Shown one piece after another: positions 27,947-39,583 of a DNA stretch of 64,000 bases (position 1 is the stretch's first letter; each line of letters opens with the position of its first letter). Under the pieces are notes generated by a model that made no database searches, was not told the origin of the DNA, and saw only the letters and a list, made by a program, of their open reading frames with translations. The DNA is taken from positions 23,868-87,867 of the forward strand of contig NZ_JAHCLR010000025.1 in assembly GCF_018455725.1 (NCBI RefSeq), read 5' to 3'. Both the position numbers and the translations under genes were made by a program. The DNA is from Mycolicibacter acidiphilus. Lineage in GTDB: Bacteria; Actinomycetota; Actinomycetes; Mycobacteriales; Mycobacteriaceae.

Positions 27947-30900
27947 GCGAGCAGCAACCGCAGATCGAAGACGTCCTGGCGCTGAGCCCGCTGCAGGAGG
28001 GACTGTTCGCGCTGCACAAGGTGGCGCGGGACGGTGCTGAGGATGCCATCGACCTGTACAGCATGCAGTTCGTCGTCGACATCGACGGCCCGGTCGATCT
28101 GGAACTGCTGCGGCGCAGCGCCAATGCCATGCTGGTGCGGCACCCCAACCTGCGGGCCGCGTTCTGGGACGCCGACCTACCGCGGCCGGTGCAGATCATC
28201 CCCACCGTCGCGGACCTGCCGTGGTTCGAGCGGGTCGGCAGCGCAGTCGAATTCGACGCGATCGCCCGTTCGGAGCGGCGCCGCGCGTTCGACCTGAGCC
28301 GCGGCCCGGCGATGCGGGTCACGGTCATCACCGTTCCGGGCGAGAGTCGGCGGCGGATGATCTTCACCGCCCACCACATCCTGGTCGACGGCTGGGCGCT
28401 GGCGGTGTTCTTCGCCGAGATGCTCGCCGTCTACCGCGGCGGTGGTGAACTCACCGGGCTGCCGCCGGTGCGCCCCTACCGCGACTACATCGGCTGGCTC
28501 GCCGAACAGGATCGGCCGGCCGCCCTCGCACAGTGGCGCGACTACCTGGACCGAATCTCCGGCCCGCTGATGCTCGCCGAACGCGCCGTCGTCGCCGGCG
28601 AGGGTGTCCCACGCAAGGTTCAACTGCTGCTGCCCGCTGATGACACCGCCCGCCTGACGGACTGGGCCGCGACGACCGGGATCACGCTGAGCACCGCGGT
28701 GCAGTTCGCCTGGACCGTGCTGCTGGGCCGGCTCACCGACCGGCGCGACGTGGTATTCGGCACCGTGGTGTCCGGCCGGCCGGAGCGGATCACCGGGGTC
28801 GCGGGCATGGTGGGGCTGTTCATCAACACCGTCCCGGTGGTGCATCGACTGGACGAGACCGCGTCGGTGATCGAGCACTGCCGGCGGCTGCAGCGCGAAC
28901 TGTCCGCGATGCGCGACATCGGCTACGTCAGCCTCTCCGAACTGGGCGGCGGCGCCGTGTTCGACACGCTGTTCGTCTTCGAGAACGCACCGATCGATGA
29001 CGCGATCCAGCCGACCGAGACCCCTGACGGCGTCCGGTTCACCCCGGTGGAGATGGAGAGCCTGACCCACTACCCGCTGACCGTGGTCGCGCACCGGCAC
29101 GGCGATCAACTGATGGTCGTCATCGAGGCGATTCCCGAAGCGCTGCCACACTTCCCGGCGGATGTGATCGGCCAACGCCTGCTGGGGCTGCTACGCCAAC
29201 TGCCCTCGGCGTCGGCCGGTCCCGACACACTGGATGTGCTGACCGACGCCGAACGCGCCGAACTCGCGGGGGCGGATGCGGCACCCAACCCGGTGGACGG
29301 CACCGTCTGGGAACTGTTCGAGCGTCAGGTGCAGGCCACCCCGGATGCCCCCGCCCTGAGTTTCGGTGCCGACCGGCGCTACAGCTACCGTGAACTGCAC
29401 ACCGCCGCGCTACAGCTGGCCCACGAACTGACCGCGCACGGAGTGCGAACAGAAGACGTTGTCGCACTGGCACTGCCGCGCTCACCACGGTCGATCATCG
29501 CGATCCTGGCGGTGCTGGCCGCCGGTGGCGCGTACCTGCCGATCGACCTGGATCTGCCCGCCGCCCGGGTCGCGTCGATGCTGCGACAGGCCGCCCCGGT
29601 GCTGATCCTCACCGACGCCGGGCGCCCCGGACCCACCGGGTACGCCGTACTCGACCTCGACGATCCGGCTGTCGCGCAACGCATTGCAGGGCATCCCGCC
29701 GACGCACCGCCGGCACGCCGGCACCCGGGGCAGGCCGCGTACGTCATCTTCACCTCCGGATCGACCGGGGAACCCAAGGGCGTGGTCGGCACCGATGCGG
29801 CGCTGACCGGGTACCTCGCCGACCACCGAGACCGCGTCTACCGCCCGGCAACCGCCCGGCTGGGCCGGTCGCTGCGGATCGCGCACGCGTGGTCGCTGAG
29901 TTTCGACGCATCCTGGCAACCGATGATCGGACTGCTCGACGGCCATGCCCTGCACCTGTTCGACAGCGAGGAGATGCGCGACGCCGACCGCCTGGTGGCC
30001 GGCATCGCCGCCCAGTCCATCGACATGATCGACACCACCCCGTCGATGCTGATCCAACTGCGGGCCGCCGGACTGTTCGATCACCGACTGTCGGTGCTGG
30101 CTCTGGGCGGCGAGGCGATCGATCCCGCCCTGTGGGAAGACCTGCGCGCGCAGTCGCACCTGGCGGTCTACAACTGCTACGGCCCGACCGAGACCACGGT
30201 GGAGGCGGTGGTCGCCCCGGTACGCGCCTACACCGGCCCGACGATCGGTACCCCGAACACCGGAACCGTTGCCTGCGTACTGGATTCACGACTGCGGCCG
30301 GTACCGCACGGCGGCGTCGGGGAGCTGTACCTGTCCGGGGTGCAGCTGACCCGCGGCTACGCCGGCAGCCCGGGGCTGACCGCGACCCGGTTCGTCGCCG
30401 ACCCGCTGCGCCCCGGCGAACGGATGTACCGCACCGGTGATCTGGTGCGCCGGCTGCCGCACGGCGGCTACGCCTACCTCGGCCGCGCCGACGACCAGGT
30501 GAAGATCCGCGGCTACCGCGTGGAGATCGGCGAGATCGAGGCGGCGCTGCGCACCCGACCCGAGATCGCCGACGCCGCGGTGTCCGTGCAGCGGCGAGCC
30601 GGCGGCGCCGGTCTGGTGGCGTTCGTGGTGTGGCGCACCACCGGCGATCCGATCCGGCTGCGGCTGGCGCTCAGCGAACGGCTGCCCGCCTACATGATTC
30701 CGGCTCGGATCATCGACCTGCCCGGACTTCCGGTGAACGCCAACGGCAAACTCGACAACCACGAACTGGACCGACTGGCAGTCGCAGCGTTCACCCGGAC
30801 CGCGGCCGACGACGACAGCGCGCTCACCGACACCGAGCGAGCGCTGCGGGACATCCTCACCGAACAGTTCAACGGCGTGACCCCGCACCGCGACGACGAT

Positions 30901-32439
30901 TTCTTCGAACTCGGCCTGGACAGCGTCGTCGCGATCGCGCTGGTACACCGGGCCAGGCGGCAGGGACTGCCGCTCAGCCCGCGCATGGTGCTCGCCGCGC
31001 CCAGCATCACCCAACTCGCCGTCGTCATCGACCGGACGATCACCGGCGACGTCGAGACCGTCGACGCCGACTACGGGGTGGTGCCGCCGCTGCCGGTGGT
31101 GTCCTGGCTCTACGAATACGGCGACTACCGCCGCTTCACCCACACCGTGCTGCTGCGGCTGCCCGCCGGAATCGACCGCGGCGCAATTGAGTCGATGCTG
31201 CAGCTGCTGCTCGACAGCCACGACACACTGCGAGCGACCCTCGCCGGGACACCGGACGGCCCGCGCTTGGTGACGCGGCCGCCCGGTGCGGTGATCGCAG
31301 CGGACGTGCTGACCCGACTGGACTGCCCGGCGGCCACCGCAGCCGGCACCGTGACCCAGGCGGCGCGCGCGGCCAACGACCGGATCGACCCGGCGCAGGG
31401 CAGCATGGTGCAGGCGATCTGGCTGCGCGAGCCCGACTCCGCCGGGGTGCTGCTGCTCAGCGCACACCACCTGGTGGTGGACGTGGTGTCCTGGCACATC
31501 ATCCTGGGCGATCTCGCCGAAGCCTGGCGGGCCGCGCAATCCGGTGCCGCCCCGAAGCTGCTGCCGGAGTTCACCTCCTACCGGCGCTGGTCGGAGCTGA
31601 TCCAGCAGCGCGCCGCGTCACCGGAGACCGCCTCGCAGCTTGACTACTGGCGGGGCCGGGTGCGCGGCGCGGACCCGGCCCTAGGTACCCGGCATCCCGA
31701 CCCGACGCTCGACACCTGGTCGACCCTGCGCGCCACCCGGGTGATCACCCCGGCGGCGGTCACCGAGCGACTGCTGGCCGCAGACGGCGGTGTCGAGGAG
31801 GTCCTGCTGGCGGCGGTGACGGCGGTGACCGCGACCTGGCGAACCCGCAGCGGCGCAGACCCGGCCGCCGGGACGCTGATCGCGCTGGACAGCCACGGTC
31901 GCGCCGACGCCGAACTCGACACCGACACCACCAACACGGTCGGCTGGTTCACCAGCATGTTCCCGGTGCGGCTCGGCGTCGGTGGCACGGTCGGCGTCGC
32001 CGAGGCGGAAGGCGACCCGGTGCGGGCGCACGCCCTGCTGGCGTCGGTGCGCACCGATCTGGCCGGGATTCCGGCCGGCGGGCTGGATTACGGGCTGCTG
32101 CGCTATATCCGGGGCTGCACCGATCTCGACGACGAACCGCAGATCATGTTCAGCTATCTGGGCCGGCTGGACCTGGGCCCGGTGTCGGATCAGCCGTGGT
32201 CACTGTTGGCCGGCGACGCCCTGGAGGCGCTGCCGATCGACCCGGAACCCGATCTGCCGCTGCGGTTCGCGCTGTACGTCTCCGCGGCGGTGCGCACCGG
32301 GGTGGACGGGCCGGAACTGGTGACGACGCTGCTGTACAGCGACGCGCTGTTCACCGACGAGGATCTGGCCGACTGGGCGCGGCTGTGGGAGCGCGGCGTC
32401 GCGGCACTGGTCGCCGACCGCCAGGGGGGATTGCGATGA
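27943..32439 (+). CDS. mbtF: Mycobactin nonribosomal peptide synthetase MbtF (C-A-PCP-E-like)
   Basis: 1498 residues. The condensation domain begins [14 protein letters not shown] and carries HHILVDGW near 145. The adenylation domain has [26 protein letters not shown] and [11 protein letters not shown]. The carrier domain is [11 protein letters not shown] (Ser about 994). The C-terminal epimerase-like domain has [12 protein letters not shown] near 1175 and [11 protein letters not shown]; its HHxxxDG Gly is Val. It installs the second lysine, which becomes the cyclic hydroxamate. GTGA overlap with mbtE at the start and ATGA overlap with mbtB at the end make one translational unit. Confidence 0.92.
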   Translation: MSEQQPQIEDVLALSPLQEGLFALHKVARDGAEDAIDLYSMQFVVDIDGPVDLELLRRSANAMLVRHPNLRAAFWDADLPRPVQIIPTVADLPWFERVGSAVEFDAIARSERRRAFDLSRGPAMRVTVITVPGESRRRMIFTAHHILVDGWALAVFFAEMLAVYRGGGELTGLPPVRPYRDYIGWLAEQDRPAALAQWRDYLDRISGPLMLAERAVVAGEGVPRKVQLLLPADDTARLTDWAATTGITLSTAVQFAWTVLLGRLTDRRDVVFGTVVSGRPERITGVAGMVGLFINTVPVVHRLDETASVIEHCRRLQRELSAMRDIGYVSLSELGGGAVFDTLFVFENAPIDDAIQPTETPDGVRFTPVEMESLTHYPLTVVAHRHGDQLMVVIEAIPEALPHFPADVIGQRLLGLLRQLPSASAGPDTLDVLTDAERAELAGADAAPNPVDGTVWELFERQVQATPDAPALSFGADRRYSYRELHTAALQLAHELTAHGVRTEDVVALALPRSPRSIIAILAVLAAGGAYLPIDLDLPAARVASMLRQAAPVLILTDAGRPGPTGYAVLDLDDPAVAQRIAGHPADAPPARRHPGQAAYVIFTSGSTGEPKGVVGTDAALTGYLADHRDRVYRPATARLGRSLRIAHAWSLSFDASWQPMIGLLDGHALHLFDSEEMRDADRLVAGIAAQSIDMIDTTPSMLIQLRAAGLFDHRLSVLALGGEAIDPALWEDLRAQSHLAVYNCYGPTETTVEAVVAPVRAYTGPTIGTPNTGTVACVLDSRLRPVPHGGVGELYLSGVQLTRGYAGSPGLTATRFVADPLRPGERMYRTGDLVRRLPHGGYAYLGRADDQVKIRGYRVEIGEIEAALRTRPEIADAAVSVQRRAGGAGLVAFVVWRTTGDPIRLRLALSERLPAYMIPARIIDLPGLPVNANGKLDNHELDRLAVAAFTRTAADDDSALTDTERALRDILTEQFNGVTPHRDDDFFELGLDSVVAIALVHRARRQGLPLSPRMVLAAPSITQLAVVIDRTITGDVETVDADYGVVPPLPVVSWLYEYGDYRRFTHTVLLRLPAGIDRGAIESMLQLLLDSHDTLRATLAGTPDGPRLVTRPPGAVIAADVLTRLDCPAATAAGTVTQAARAANDRIDPAQGSMVQAIWLREPDSAGVLLLSAHHLVVDVVSWHIILGDLAEAWRAAQSGAAPKLLPEFTSYRRWSELIQQRAASPETASQLDYWRGRVRGADPALGTRHPDPTLDTWSTLRATRVITPAAVTERLLAADGGVEEVLLAAVTAVTATWRTRSGADPAAGTLIALDSHGRADAELDTDTTNTVGWFTSMFPVRLGVGGTVGVAEAEGDPVRAHALLASVRTDLAGIPAGGLDYGLLRYIRGCTDLDDEPQIMFSYLGRLDLGPVSDQPWSLLAGDALEALPIDPEPDLPLRFALYVSAAVRTGVDGPELVTTLLYSDALFTDEDLADWARLWERGVAALVADRQGGLR

Positions 32440-35400
32440 GCGACGTCGAACCGATCACCGGGGACGAGATCCGGACCGCGGTCGCCGACCAGCTGGGTTG
32501 CCCGGCAACTGATATCGCCGACGACGACGATCTGATCCAGTGCGGACTGAACTCGATCGCGATGATGGCGATGGCCGGCGGCTGGCGCAAACGCGGTGTG
32601 CACATCACTTTCGCGCAGTTGGCCGCCGAGCCGACGGTGGCGGCCTGGCAGCAGCTGCTCGGCTCCCCGGCCCCGGCGGCGGTCGAGGAGCCGGCTGCGA
32701 CAGTCGGAACCGACGACGACGAACCCTTCCCGCTGGCCCCGATGCAGCACGCGTACTGGATCGGGCGTGCCGATGAGCAGCAGCTCGGCGGGGTCGCGGC
32801 GCACCTCTACGTCGAATTCGACGGCGGCCCGGTGGATCCGGCCAGGCTGGAGCGTGCGGTCGCCGATCTGGTCACCGCGCACCCGATGCTGCGGACCCGG
32901 TTCCTGCCCGACGGCACCCAGCAGACCCTGGCCGGCCCCGGCCGGCCGGTGTTCCACCAGCTGGATCTGCGCGGCCGGCCGGTCGGCGAGGTGGAGTCGC
33001 AGCTGGCGCAGGTGCGGGACCGGAAAACCCACCAGCGCTTGGCGATCGAGGACGGCGAGGTCATCGACGTCACGCTGACCCGCTACGACCCCGACCGCAG
33101 CCGACTGCACCTGGACATCGACATGCTCGCCGCCGACGCGATGAGCTACCGGATGCTGATCGCCGACCTGGCGGGGCTGTACCGAGGCGCGACGCTGCCG
33201 ACGCCGGGCTACAGCTACCGCCGCTACCGCACCGAACGCGCCGCGGACAGCACCGCCCACGACCGCGACCGTGACTACTGGCAGCACCGCCTCGCGGAAC
33301 TGCCCGGCGCACCGCAACTTCCGACCGTCACCGCCACGGCCGCACCGCGCACCGCGCGCTGCGCGCACTGGTTGACGCCGCAGGCCAAGGAGGCACTGGT
33401 CGCCGGCGCGCACACCCGGGGCATCACGCCGGCGATGGCGGTGGCCGCGGTGTTCGCCGACACCATCGCCGCCTGGTCGGGCGACGAACCGTTCCTGTTG
33501 AATGTGCCGCTGTTCCACCGGGAGCCGGTGCACCCGGGCGTCGATCGGGTGGCCGGCGACTTCACCTCGTCGATCATGCTCGACATCCCCGCGCTGCAGC
33601 GGCCGGTATCGGTGGCCGACCGGGCGCGTGACATCCAGCGTCGCATGTACGAAAGCGCATCGCACAGCGGCTATTCCGGCCTTGAGGTGCTCCGTGACCT
33701 GGGGCGACTGCACGGTGAGCCGGTGCTGGCGCCGATCGTGTTCACCAGTGCGCTGGACCTCGGCGAACTGTTCGGCGAGACGGCCGTCGCCACCTTCGGG
33801 GAGCCGGTCTGGATCGTGTCGCAGGGACCGCAGGTGCTGCTGGACGCCCAGGTCACCGAGCTGCGCGGTGGGCTGCTGCTGAACTGGGACGTCCGCGAGT
33901 CGGCGTTCCCCGCCGGGCTGATCGACACCATGTTCGCGGCGTTCACCGCCGCGGTCGACCGGCTGGCTTTCGGAGCGGCCGGATGGGACGCCGATACCGC
34001 GGTGGCGCTGCCGGCCGAACAGGCCCGAATCCGGGAAACCGTCAACGCCACCGACGGTCCGCTGCCGGACCGCTGCCTGCACCACGGGCTCTTCGACCGT
34101 GCGGCAACGCATCCCGACGACCCAGCGGTGCTGTGGGGGATCGACGGCGCCTGGACCTACCGCCAGCTGGCGGCGGACGCGCTCGCCGTCGCCGGGGCGC
34201 TGCGGGCCCGCGGGGTGGCACCCGGTGACGCCGTCGCCGTCCAACTGCCCAAGGGCCCCGACCAGGTGCTGGCCGTGCTCGGGGTACTGGCCGCCGGTGC
34301 CACCTACGTTCCGATCGGCGCCGACCAACCGATTGCGCGCCGCGAGAAGATCCTCGCCACCGCAGGCGTCGCCGTCGTGCTGGGCACCGCGCCGGGTGAT
34401 CTGAGCCTGGCCGACGCCCGCGGCGGTGCACCGCTTGCGGCACCGGTGTACGGCGATCCCGGTGACATCGCCTACCTGCTGTTCACCTCCGGCTCGACCG
34501 GGTTGCCCAAGGGCGTCGAGGTGTCGCACCGCGCGGCGATGAACACCATCGACGCACTCAACGATCGGTTCGGCGTCGGCGCCGCCGACCGCGCCCTGGG
34601 ACTGTCCGCGCTGGAATTCGACCTGTCGGTGTACGACGTCTTCGGCATGTTCGCCGCCGGGGGCGCCGTGGTCGCCCTCGACGCGGATCAACGTCGCGCC
34701 CCCGCAGACTGGGTGAAACTGGTTCAGCGGCACCGGGTGTCGATCCTCAACTGCGTGCCGAGCCTGCTGGAGATGCTGCTGACCGAAGGCGACGGACAGC
34801 TCGGCGACAGTCTGCGCGCGGTGCTGCTCGGTGGTGACTGGGTGGCGGTGGACCTGGCCCGCCGGCTGCACGCACAGTTGCCGGACTGCCGCTTCGCCGG
34901 CCTGGGCGGCGCCACCGAGGCCGCCATCCACAGCACGGTCTGCGAGATCACCGGTGAACCACCGCCCGGGTGGACGACGGTGCCGTTCGGCCGACCGCTG
35001 CGCAACGTGCGCTGCCGGGTCGTCTCGGCCGCCGGCCGCGACTGCCCGGACTGGGTGGCGGGCGAATTGTGGATCGGTGGAATCGGTGTCGCGGCGGGCT
35101 ACCGCGGTGATCCGCAGCGCACCGCCGACCGGTTCGTGGACCATGCCGGGCTGCGCTGGTATCGCACCGGTGACCTGGCCCGGTACTGGCCGGACGGCAC
35201 CCTGGAGTTCCTCGGCCGCGCCGACAACCAGGTGCAGATCCGCGGCTACCGGGTCGAACTCGGTGAGGTGGAGAGTGCGCTGCGGGCGGTTCCCGGTGTG
35301 CGGGACGCGGTGGCGGTGGTGGCCGGGGACCGGGCGTCGCGCCTGCTGGCCGCGGTCACCGGCGAACCGCGGGACACGGATTCGGTGCTGGCCCAACTAC

Positions 35401-35849
35401 TGCCGGCCTACATGATGCCGAGCCTGGTGCGGACCGTCGACCGGATTGCGTTGACGCCCAACGGAAAGATCGATCGTCGCGCGATGACCGCGCTGCTCGG
35501 CAGCGAACCCGACGCCGACGGGGACGATACCCCGCGCACCGCACTGCAGGCCGCGACGGCGGCGATCATCGCCGAAGTGCTGGGCCGGGAAACCGTGGGC
35601 GTACACCGCGATTTCTTCGCCCTCGGCGGCGACTCGGTGCTGGCCACCGCCGTCATCGCGCGGCTGCGGGACTGGCTGGACGCCGAGCATGCGGTGGTCG
35701 CCGACCTGTTCGCGACCCGCACCGCCGCCGGTCTCGCCGATCGGCTGCAGCGGCGCCAGACCGGTCCGGACCGGCTGGTGGAGATCGCGCGCGCCTACCT
35801 GGAGGTCGCCGCGCTCACCGACGAAGAGGTGCTCGCCGCCGAGCTGTGA
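32436..35849 (+). CDS. mbtB: Phenyloxazoline synthase MbtB (ArCP-Cy-A-PCP), no thioesterase domain
   Basis: 1137 residues. Order: aryl carrier (CGLNSIAMM, Ser 40), heterocyclisation domain with DxxxxDxxS (D229, D234, S237 in DMLAADAMS), adenylation domain ([40 protein letters not shown]) and a terminal carrier ([10 protein letters not shown], Ser about 1067). It accepts salicylate from MbtA, adds Ser or Thr and cyclises it to the hydroxyphenyl-oxazoline. M. tuberculosis MbtB is about 280 residues longer with a C-terminal thioesterase; here the protein stops soon after the carrier. The next gene on the other strand encodes a SagB-type oxidase. Confidence 0.93.
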   Translation: MSDVEPITGDEIRTAVADQLGCPATDIADDDDLIQCGLNSIAMMAMAGGWRKRGVHITFAQLAAEPTVAAWQQLLGSPAPAAVEEPAATVGTDDDEPFPLAPMQHAYWIGRADEQQLGGVAAHLYVEFDGGPVDPARLERAVADLVTAHPMLRTRFLPDGTQQTLAGPGRPVFHQLDLRGRPVGEVESQLAQVRDRKTHQRLAIEDGEVIDVTLTRYDPDRSRLHLDIDMLAADAMSYRMLIADLAGLYRGATLPTPGYSYRRYRTERAADSTAHDRDRDYWQHRLAELPGAPQLPTVTATAAPRTARCAHWLTPQAKEALVAGAHTRGITPAMAVAAVFADTIAAWSGDEPFLLNVPLFHREPVHPGVDRVAGDFTSSIMLDIPALQRPVSVADRARDIQRRMYESASHSGYSGLEVLRDLGRLHGEPVLAPIVFTSALDLGELFGETAVATFGEPVWIVSQGPQVLLDAQVTELRGGLLLNWDVRESAFPAGLIDTMFAAFTAAVDRLAFGAAGWDADTAVALPAEQARIRETVNATDGPLPDRCLHHGLFDRAATHPDDPAVLWGIDGAWTYRQLAADALAVAGALRARGVAPGDAVAVQLPKGPDQVLAVLGVLAAGATYVPIGADQPIARREKILATAGVAVVLGTAPGDLSLADARGGAPLAAPVYGDPGDIAYLLFTSGSTGLPKGVEVSHRAAMNTIDALNDRFGVGAADRALGLSALEFDLSVYDVFGMFAAGGAVVALDADQRRAPADWVKLVQRHRVSILNCVPSLLEMLLTEGDGQLGDSLRAVLLGGDWVAVDLARRLHAQLPDCRFAGLGGATEAAIHSTVCEITGEPPPGWTTVPFGRPLRNVRCRVVSAAGRDCPDWVAGELWIGGIGVAAGYRGDPQRTADRFVDHAGLRWYRTGDLARYWPDGTLEFLGRADNQVQIRGYRVELGEVESALRAVPGVRDAVAVVAGDRASRLLAAVTGEPRDTDSVLAQLLPAYMMPSLVRTVDRIALTPNGKIDRRAMTALLGSEPDADGDDTPRTALQAATAAIIAEVLGRETVGVHRDFFALGGDSVLATAVIARLRDWLDAEHAVVADLFATRTAAGLADRLQRRQTGPDRLVEIARAYLEVAALTDEEVLAAEL

Positions 35850-35855
35850 GACGTC

Positions 35856-37160
35856 CTAAGCCGGTGCGGCCGAACCGATCACAATGCTGCCGACACTGCA
35901 CTCCCGGCGTTCGTCGACCCCGGTGGCGGCGACGAACGCGGCCGTGTCGCCGAAGCCCTGCGCGCAGACACCGACACCCATCGCGGTGCCCGCCAGGTAG
36001 ACCGTCTGCATCAGTGCGCCGACGTCTTTGAGGATGGTGGCGTAGCCGATCTGCTCGTAGGTCCACATGATCCGGCCGCTGCGGGCCGCGATCACCAGCA
36101 GCACCTGCGGCTCGATCCCACCGGCCAGCGTCGCGGCAGCCGGCTTGACCAGCCGGGCCACCGCCGGATCGTCGGCGCCGGCCACCGGCCGCAGCACATG
36201 GTCGAACGAGTCGTAGTGGTACATCCCCGGTGGCAGGCCCGCGACGTTGCGCACCACCGGGTACAGCTCCAGTTCGTAGACACCGCCCGCCGACGGGTAG
36301 GGCCGAGACAGCAGTTCCTCACCGGGCGTGGCGGATTCGGTGCGGCGGGTCCGCGCGGTGCGATACAGCAGTTCGGCCAGCTGCTCGACGCTGAGGGGTC
36401 GGGCGTCGTCAAACGTGCGGGCCGAAACCCGTTCTTCGACAACAGAGCTCAGCGTCGGATCGGTGCACCGGAGCGCGTCCAGGTCGGGGGTGTGCAGGGC
36501 GACCGGGTCGCCCGGATAGGGCTCCCGGCGGGCCGGTGGCTGGTCGAATCTGCCCTTGGCCCACTTCGTCGGCCCGAAGTGATCCCAGGTGATGGTGCGT
36601 TCGCCCAGGGTGCTGCGCCGGTGAAACCACAGGTCCGCCGTGCTCCAACTCTCGGCATCGAACCCGGCTGCCTCGGCCTCGCTGGCCGGCACCAGGAACC
36701 CGCCGCGGCGCAGGTCGTCGACGAACCGGGCGGCGACGTCGGCCGGCAGGTCCGGAGACGGTGCACCTCCGTCGAGCAGCGCCAGCAGGCGGGCGTCGTC
36801 GATGCGCATGTCGCACCAGCCCAGCGGGTGTTCCAGCACGAAACCGTCGGCGTCGCGGTGCAGCACCGCGAACCGGGACAGCAGCGTGGCAGTACTGTGC
36901 GGTTGCGTGGTCGGGGGCCGGAACGGGTGAACCGAATACCACGGTGTGACCGTGGTCGTCAGCCAACCGCCGGCGGCGAGCCCTTCGATGAACGGGTCAC
37001 CGGGAACCGAGCCGCCGGTGTTGAGGGTTTTCAACGCTGCCAACCGCGCCGGCGTCAGCCCGGTCAGTTTCTCCCGGTGCGGCGGCGCCAGCAGCACCGC
37101 GGCGACGGGGGTAGTCACACAGGTGACGCCGGCGCGCAGCGCGTAGCGGATCTCGGTCAC
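35856..37160 (-). CDS. SagB-type FMN-dependent dehydrogenase (azoline-oxidase family)
   Basis: 434 residues. The N-terminal half (about 1-215) has no clear motif. The C-terminal half is a nitroreductase-fold SagB domain: SARTFDDARPLSVEQLAELL, RPYPSAGGVYELELYPVV, YEQIGYATILKDVGALMQ and GVGVCAQGFGD. SagB-like flavoenzymes oxidise azolines to azoles in RiPPs and some NRPS products; others have unrelated roles. It is the last gene of a minus-strand set with a ModA-like lipoprotein (21-bp gap) and a PPE gene, and lies tail to tail with mbtB (6-bp gap). The GTG start has GGGAGG almost touching it, an unusually short spacing. Confidence 0.85.
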   Translation of the reverse strand: MTEIRYALRAGVTCVTTPVAAVLLAPPHREKLTGLTPARLAALKTLNTGGSVPGDPFIEGLAAGGWLTTTVTPWYSVHPFRPPTTQPHSTATLLSRFAVLHRDADGFVLEHPLGWCDMRIDDARLLALLDGGAPSPDLPADVAARFVDDLRRGGFLVPASEAEAAGFDAESWSTADLWFHRRSTLGERTITWDHFGPTKWAKGRFDQPPARREPYPGDPVALHTPDLDALRCTDPTLSSVVEERVSARTFDDARPLSVEQLAELLYRTARTRRTESATPGEELLSRPYPSAGGVYELELYPVVRNVAGLPPGMYHYDSFDHVLRPVAGADDPAVARLVKPAAATLAGGIEPQVLLVIAARSGRIMWTYEQIGYATILKDVGALMQTVYLAGTAMGVGVCAQGFGDTAAFVAATGVDERRECSVGSIVIGSAAPA

Positions 37161-37181
37161 CCCTCCCTTTTACCGGCCGGG

Positions 37182-37961
37182 TCAGGGCGTGCCGAAGCCG
37201 GCCTGCTCCAGGATCGCACGCCCCGGGCCGCCCGCCACGAACGCGACGAACCTGGTGGCCGGACCGGGCCGGGCTGCGTGGGCCAGCACGGCGATCGGGT
37301 AGGTGCTGACCGCTTCGGCGGCCTCCGGGATCGACACCGTGGTGACCCGGTCCCCGGCGACGGCCGCGTCGGTGACGTTGACCAGGCCGGCGTCGGCCTC
37401 CCCGGTGATCACCTTGTTCAGCACGTCCTCGACGTCCGGTTCGGCGCTGATCGGATGCAGCGTGACGCCGGTGCTCGCGGCGACGCGCTCGGTAGCCACC
37501 CCGCACGGCATCGGCGCCGGTGAGACCACCACGGCGACACCGGGTTCGGCCAGGTCGGAGAACGACGCGAAGTGCTTCGGATTGCCCGGGGCGGTGACGA
37601 TCACCAGGGTGTTCGTCGCGAAATCGGCCCGTTCCGCGGTGAGCAGCCCGGCGCGGTCCACCCGGTCCATCTGGGCGGTGTCGGCGGAGGCGAAGACGTC
37701 GGCGGTCGCGCCGTTCAGCAGTTGGGTGGCCAGGTCCGGGGAGCTGGCGAAGTCGAACCGGATGGAGGCGTCGGGGTTCTCGGCCTCGAACTGGGCGGCG
37801 ATCCGGGTGAAGCTCGGTTTGAGTGCGGCCGCGGCGAGTACGACGATCGGTTGTGCCGCGGTCGGATTCGTCGGACTGCAACCGGTGAGTGTGGCGGCCG
37901 GCAGCGCCACCGCCATCAGCCATGCCAGGATCGCGGATCGTCGACGCATGCGGGCGCTCAC
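37182..37961 (-). CDS. ModA-like substrate-binding lipoprotein with altered ligand residues
   Basis: 259 residues. A signal sequence with lipobox LTGC near residue 27 anchors it to the membrane. The mature part is clearly ModA-like: [40 protein letters not shown] and [16 protein letters not shown]. Two positions that bind molybdate in ModA seem changed: the AAASL serine is alanine (LAAAALK) and the VYxxDA tyrosine is asparagine (VNVTDA), so it may bind another ligand. No modB or modC is nearby. GTG 37961 overlaps the PPE stop (GTGA); an ATG at 37949 is an alternative start. Confidence 0.85.
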   Translation of the reverse strand: MSARMRRRSAILAWLMAVALPAATLTGCSPTNPTAAQPIVVLAAAALKPSFTRIAAQFEAENPDASIRFDFASSPDLATQLLNGATADVFASADTAQMDRVDRAGLLTAERADFATNTLVIVTAPGNPKHFASFSDLAEPGVAVVVSPAPMPCGVATERVAASTGVTLHPISAEPDVEDVLNKVITGEADAGLVNVTDAAVAGDRVTTVSIPEAAEAVSTYPIAVLAHAARPGPATRFVAFVAGGPGRAILEQAGFGTP

Positions 37962-39583
37962 TCGCCGCTGCGCAGCGGGTCGTCGGACCAGGTGCCGGGC
38001 AGCATCGGCAGCGAGGTGTTGCCGAAGGTTCTCGCGTCGAGCGTCGTCATCCCGGCCGCCGCCGCCGTCGGCCGGGCCGCGGTCCCGGTGAAGCCGAGCG
38101 TTCCGGTCCCGCGCTCGGAGGCCTGCGAATCCAGGAATTCGTATCGGTAGCCCCGGCCCGGACGTTGCCCGGTCGTGCGATGCCGCGGCTGCGGCTGGTG
38201 GCGCCGCGCCGCCGGCACCGGCGCTGGCGCGGGTGCGTCGATGCCCTCCGGTGCCTGCTCACGGGTTCGCGCCCGTCGGCGGGCGGCGGATCCGACTGCG
38301 CCGAAGTTCAGCAGATAGGGATGGACGGCGGCGTGCGCGCCCACAGTGCCTGTGACGCCCTCGGCCCCCAGCAGCGGCGGGGGAGTCGCGGGCGGGACCG
38401 CCGGTGCGGGCGACGATAGTACGGCGGGTGCGGGTGCCGACGGCGGTCCCGCGGCCGGCGTCGTGCTCCCGGTCGGGGTGCTCGGCACCTCCGCGACGAC
38501 AGTGGGGGACGGGGACGGGACCGCCGGACCCGGTGCGGCCAGCCCGGACAGTCCGGTCAGGCCGGTCAGCCCGGCGCCGCCGCCGACCGCGGGAGTGGCC
38601 AGTGCCGCGGCCAGGGCCGGTCCGGCGGCCAGTTCGACGATCGGCGTCAGCGCCACGGCCAGCTGCGGTAGGGGCATGGCCAGCAGCTGCGGGAAGTGCA
38701 GCAGCAGGTTGATCGTGACCATGGCACGGTGCACGACGAACTGGGTGCCGAGCAGGAAGATCGCCTGGGCCAGTTGCGAGGGATCGCCGGCGTACATGGC
38801 GAGCATCTTCTCGACGCGCGGCAGGAACATCTCCAGGCTCGGGTACATGTCCGGCAGCGGTCCGAACGGGTCGAACTTGGGCGGGAAGATGGCCTGCAGC
38901 CACTCCTCGAACGTGCCGGGGATTCCGGTGTTCATGCCCCCGCCCATGTTTCCGCCGCCACCCATGTGGCCGCCCCCGCCGCCCATGTCGCCGCCTCCGC
39001 CCATGTGGCCGCCTCCACCACCCATGTCCCCGTCCATGCTCATGACCGTCGGCGCTGTCGTCGTGTGCGGCGTCGCGGCCACCGATGCCGCGGCGGCACC
39101 GTGATAGGTCGTCATCGTCACCGCGGCCTGAATCCACATCCGCACGTAGTCTGCCTCGTTGAGGGCGATCGGGATCGTGTTAACGCCGAAGAAGTTCGTG
39201 GCGACCAGGGCGGTGTGGACCGTGTGGTTGGCGGCCAGCTCGGCGAGCGTCGGCATGGTGGCCAGGGCGGTGGCGAACGCCGCAGCCGAACTGTGGTGTC
39301 CGGCCGCGACTCCGGCGGTGTCCAGCGCCGCCTGGGTCAGCCAGGCGAGGTATGGCGTGTGCGCGGCCAGATACCGGGCCGCGGCGGATCCGTCCCACAC
39401 CCCGGCCGACACGGTGTCCAGCAGGGCGGTGAGCTCAGCGGCCGTCGCGGTGTACTCCGCGCTGAGTTGATTCCACGCGGCGGCGGCGGCCAGCAGGGGG
39501 CCGGGCCCGGGGCCGGCGGAGAGCAGTGTCGAGTGGGTCTCCGGAGGGAAGGCCATCCAGGCCGGCGCGCTCAACACGTCCAC
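37958..39583 (-). CDS. PPE family protein, PPW subgroup, with a Gly/Met/His-rich repeat
   Basis: 541 residues. The PPE domain begins [14 protein letters not shown] and has the typical [19 protein letters not shown] helix. The C-terminal PPW signature is present: LGFTGT followed by PMLPGTW. Between them, near 180-215, is an insert of MGGGG units ending alternately in H, D or N ([14 protein letters not shown]), a possible metal-binding or flexible segment. A Pro/Ala-rich stretch and an Arg-rich stretch follow. GTG 39583 has GGAGG close upstream. Likely exported by an ESX system. It is translationally coupled to the ModA-like lipoprotein, suggesting a joint uptake role. Confidence 0.9.
   Translation of the reverse strand: MDVLSAPAWMAFPPETHSTLLSAGPGPGPLLAAAAAWNQLSAEYTATAAELTALLDTVSAGVWDGSAAARYLAAHTPYLAWLTQAALDTAGVAAGHHSSAAAFATALATMPTLAELAANHTVHTALVATNFFGVNTIPIALNEADYVRMWIQAAVTMTTYHGAAAASVAATPHTTTAPTVMSMDGDMGGGGGHMGGGGDMGGGGGHMGGGGNMGGGMNTGIPGTFEEWLQAIFPPKFDPFGPLPDMYPSLEMFLPRVEKMLAMYAGDPSQLAQAIFLLGTQFVVHRAMVTINLLLHFPQLLAMPLPQLAVALTPIVELAAGPALAAALATPAVGGGAGLTGLTGLSGLAAPGPAVPSPSPTVVAEVPSTPTGSTTPAAGPPSAPAPAVLSSPAPAVPPATPPPLLGAEGVTGTVGAHAAVHPYLLNFGAVGSAARRRARTREQAPEGIDAPAPAPVPAARRHQPQPRHRTTGQRPGRGYRYEFLDSQASERGTGTLGFTGTAARPTAAAAGMTTLDARTFGNTSLPMLPGTWSDDPLRSGE

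Noticed and set aside
32190-35396. A 1068-codon open frame antisense to mbtF/mbtB
   Set aside because: The plus strand encodes recognisable NRPS domains end to end. The antisense product is low-complexity Arg/Gly/Val/Gln sequence without motifs, the usual shadow in high-GC coding DNA.
32436-35849. A C-terminal thioesterase domain on MbtB, as in M. tuberculosis
   Set aside because: The protein ends about 70 residues after the carrier serine; no GxSxG or downstream in-frame remnant exists before the convergent SagB gene.
37182-37961. A molybdate ABC transporter operon
   Set aside because: Only a ModA-like binding protein is present; neighbours are PPE and SagB genes, and no permease or ATPase lies in the window.
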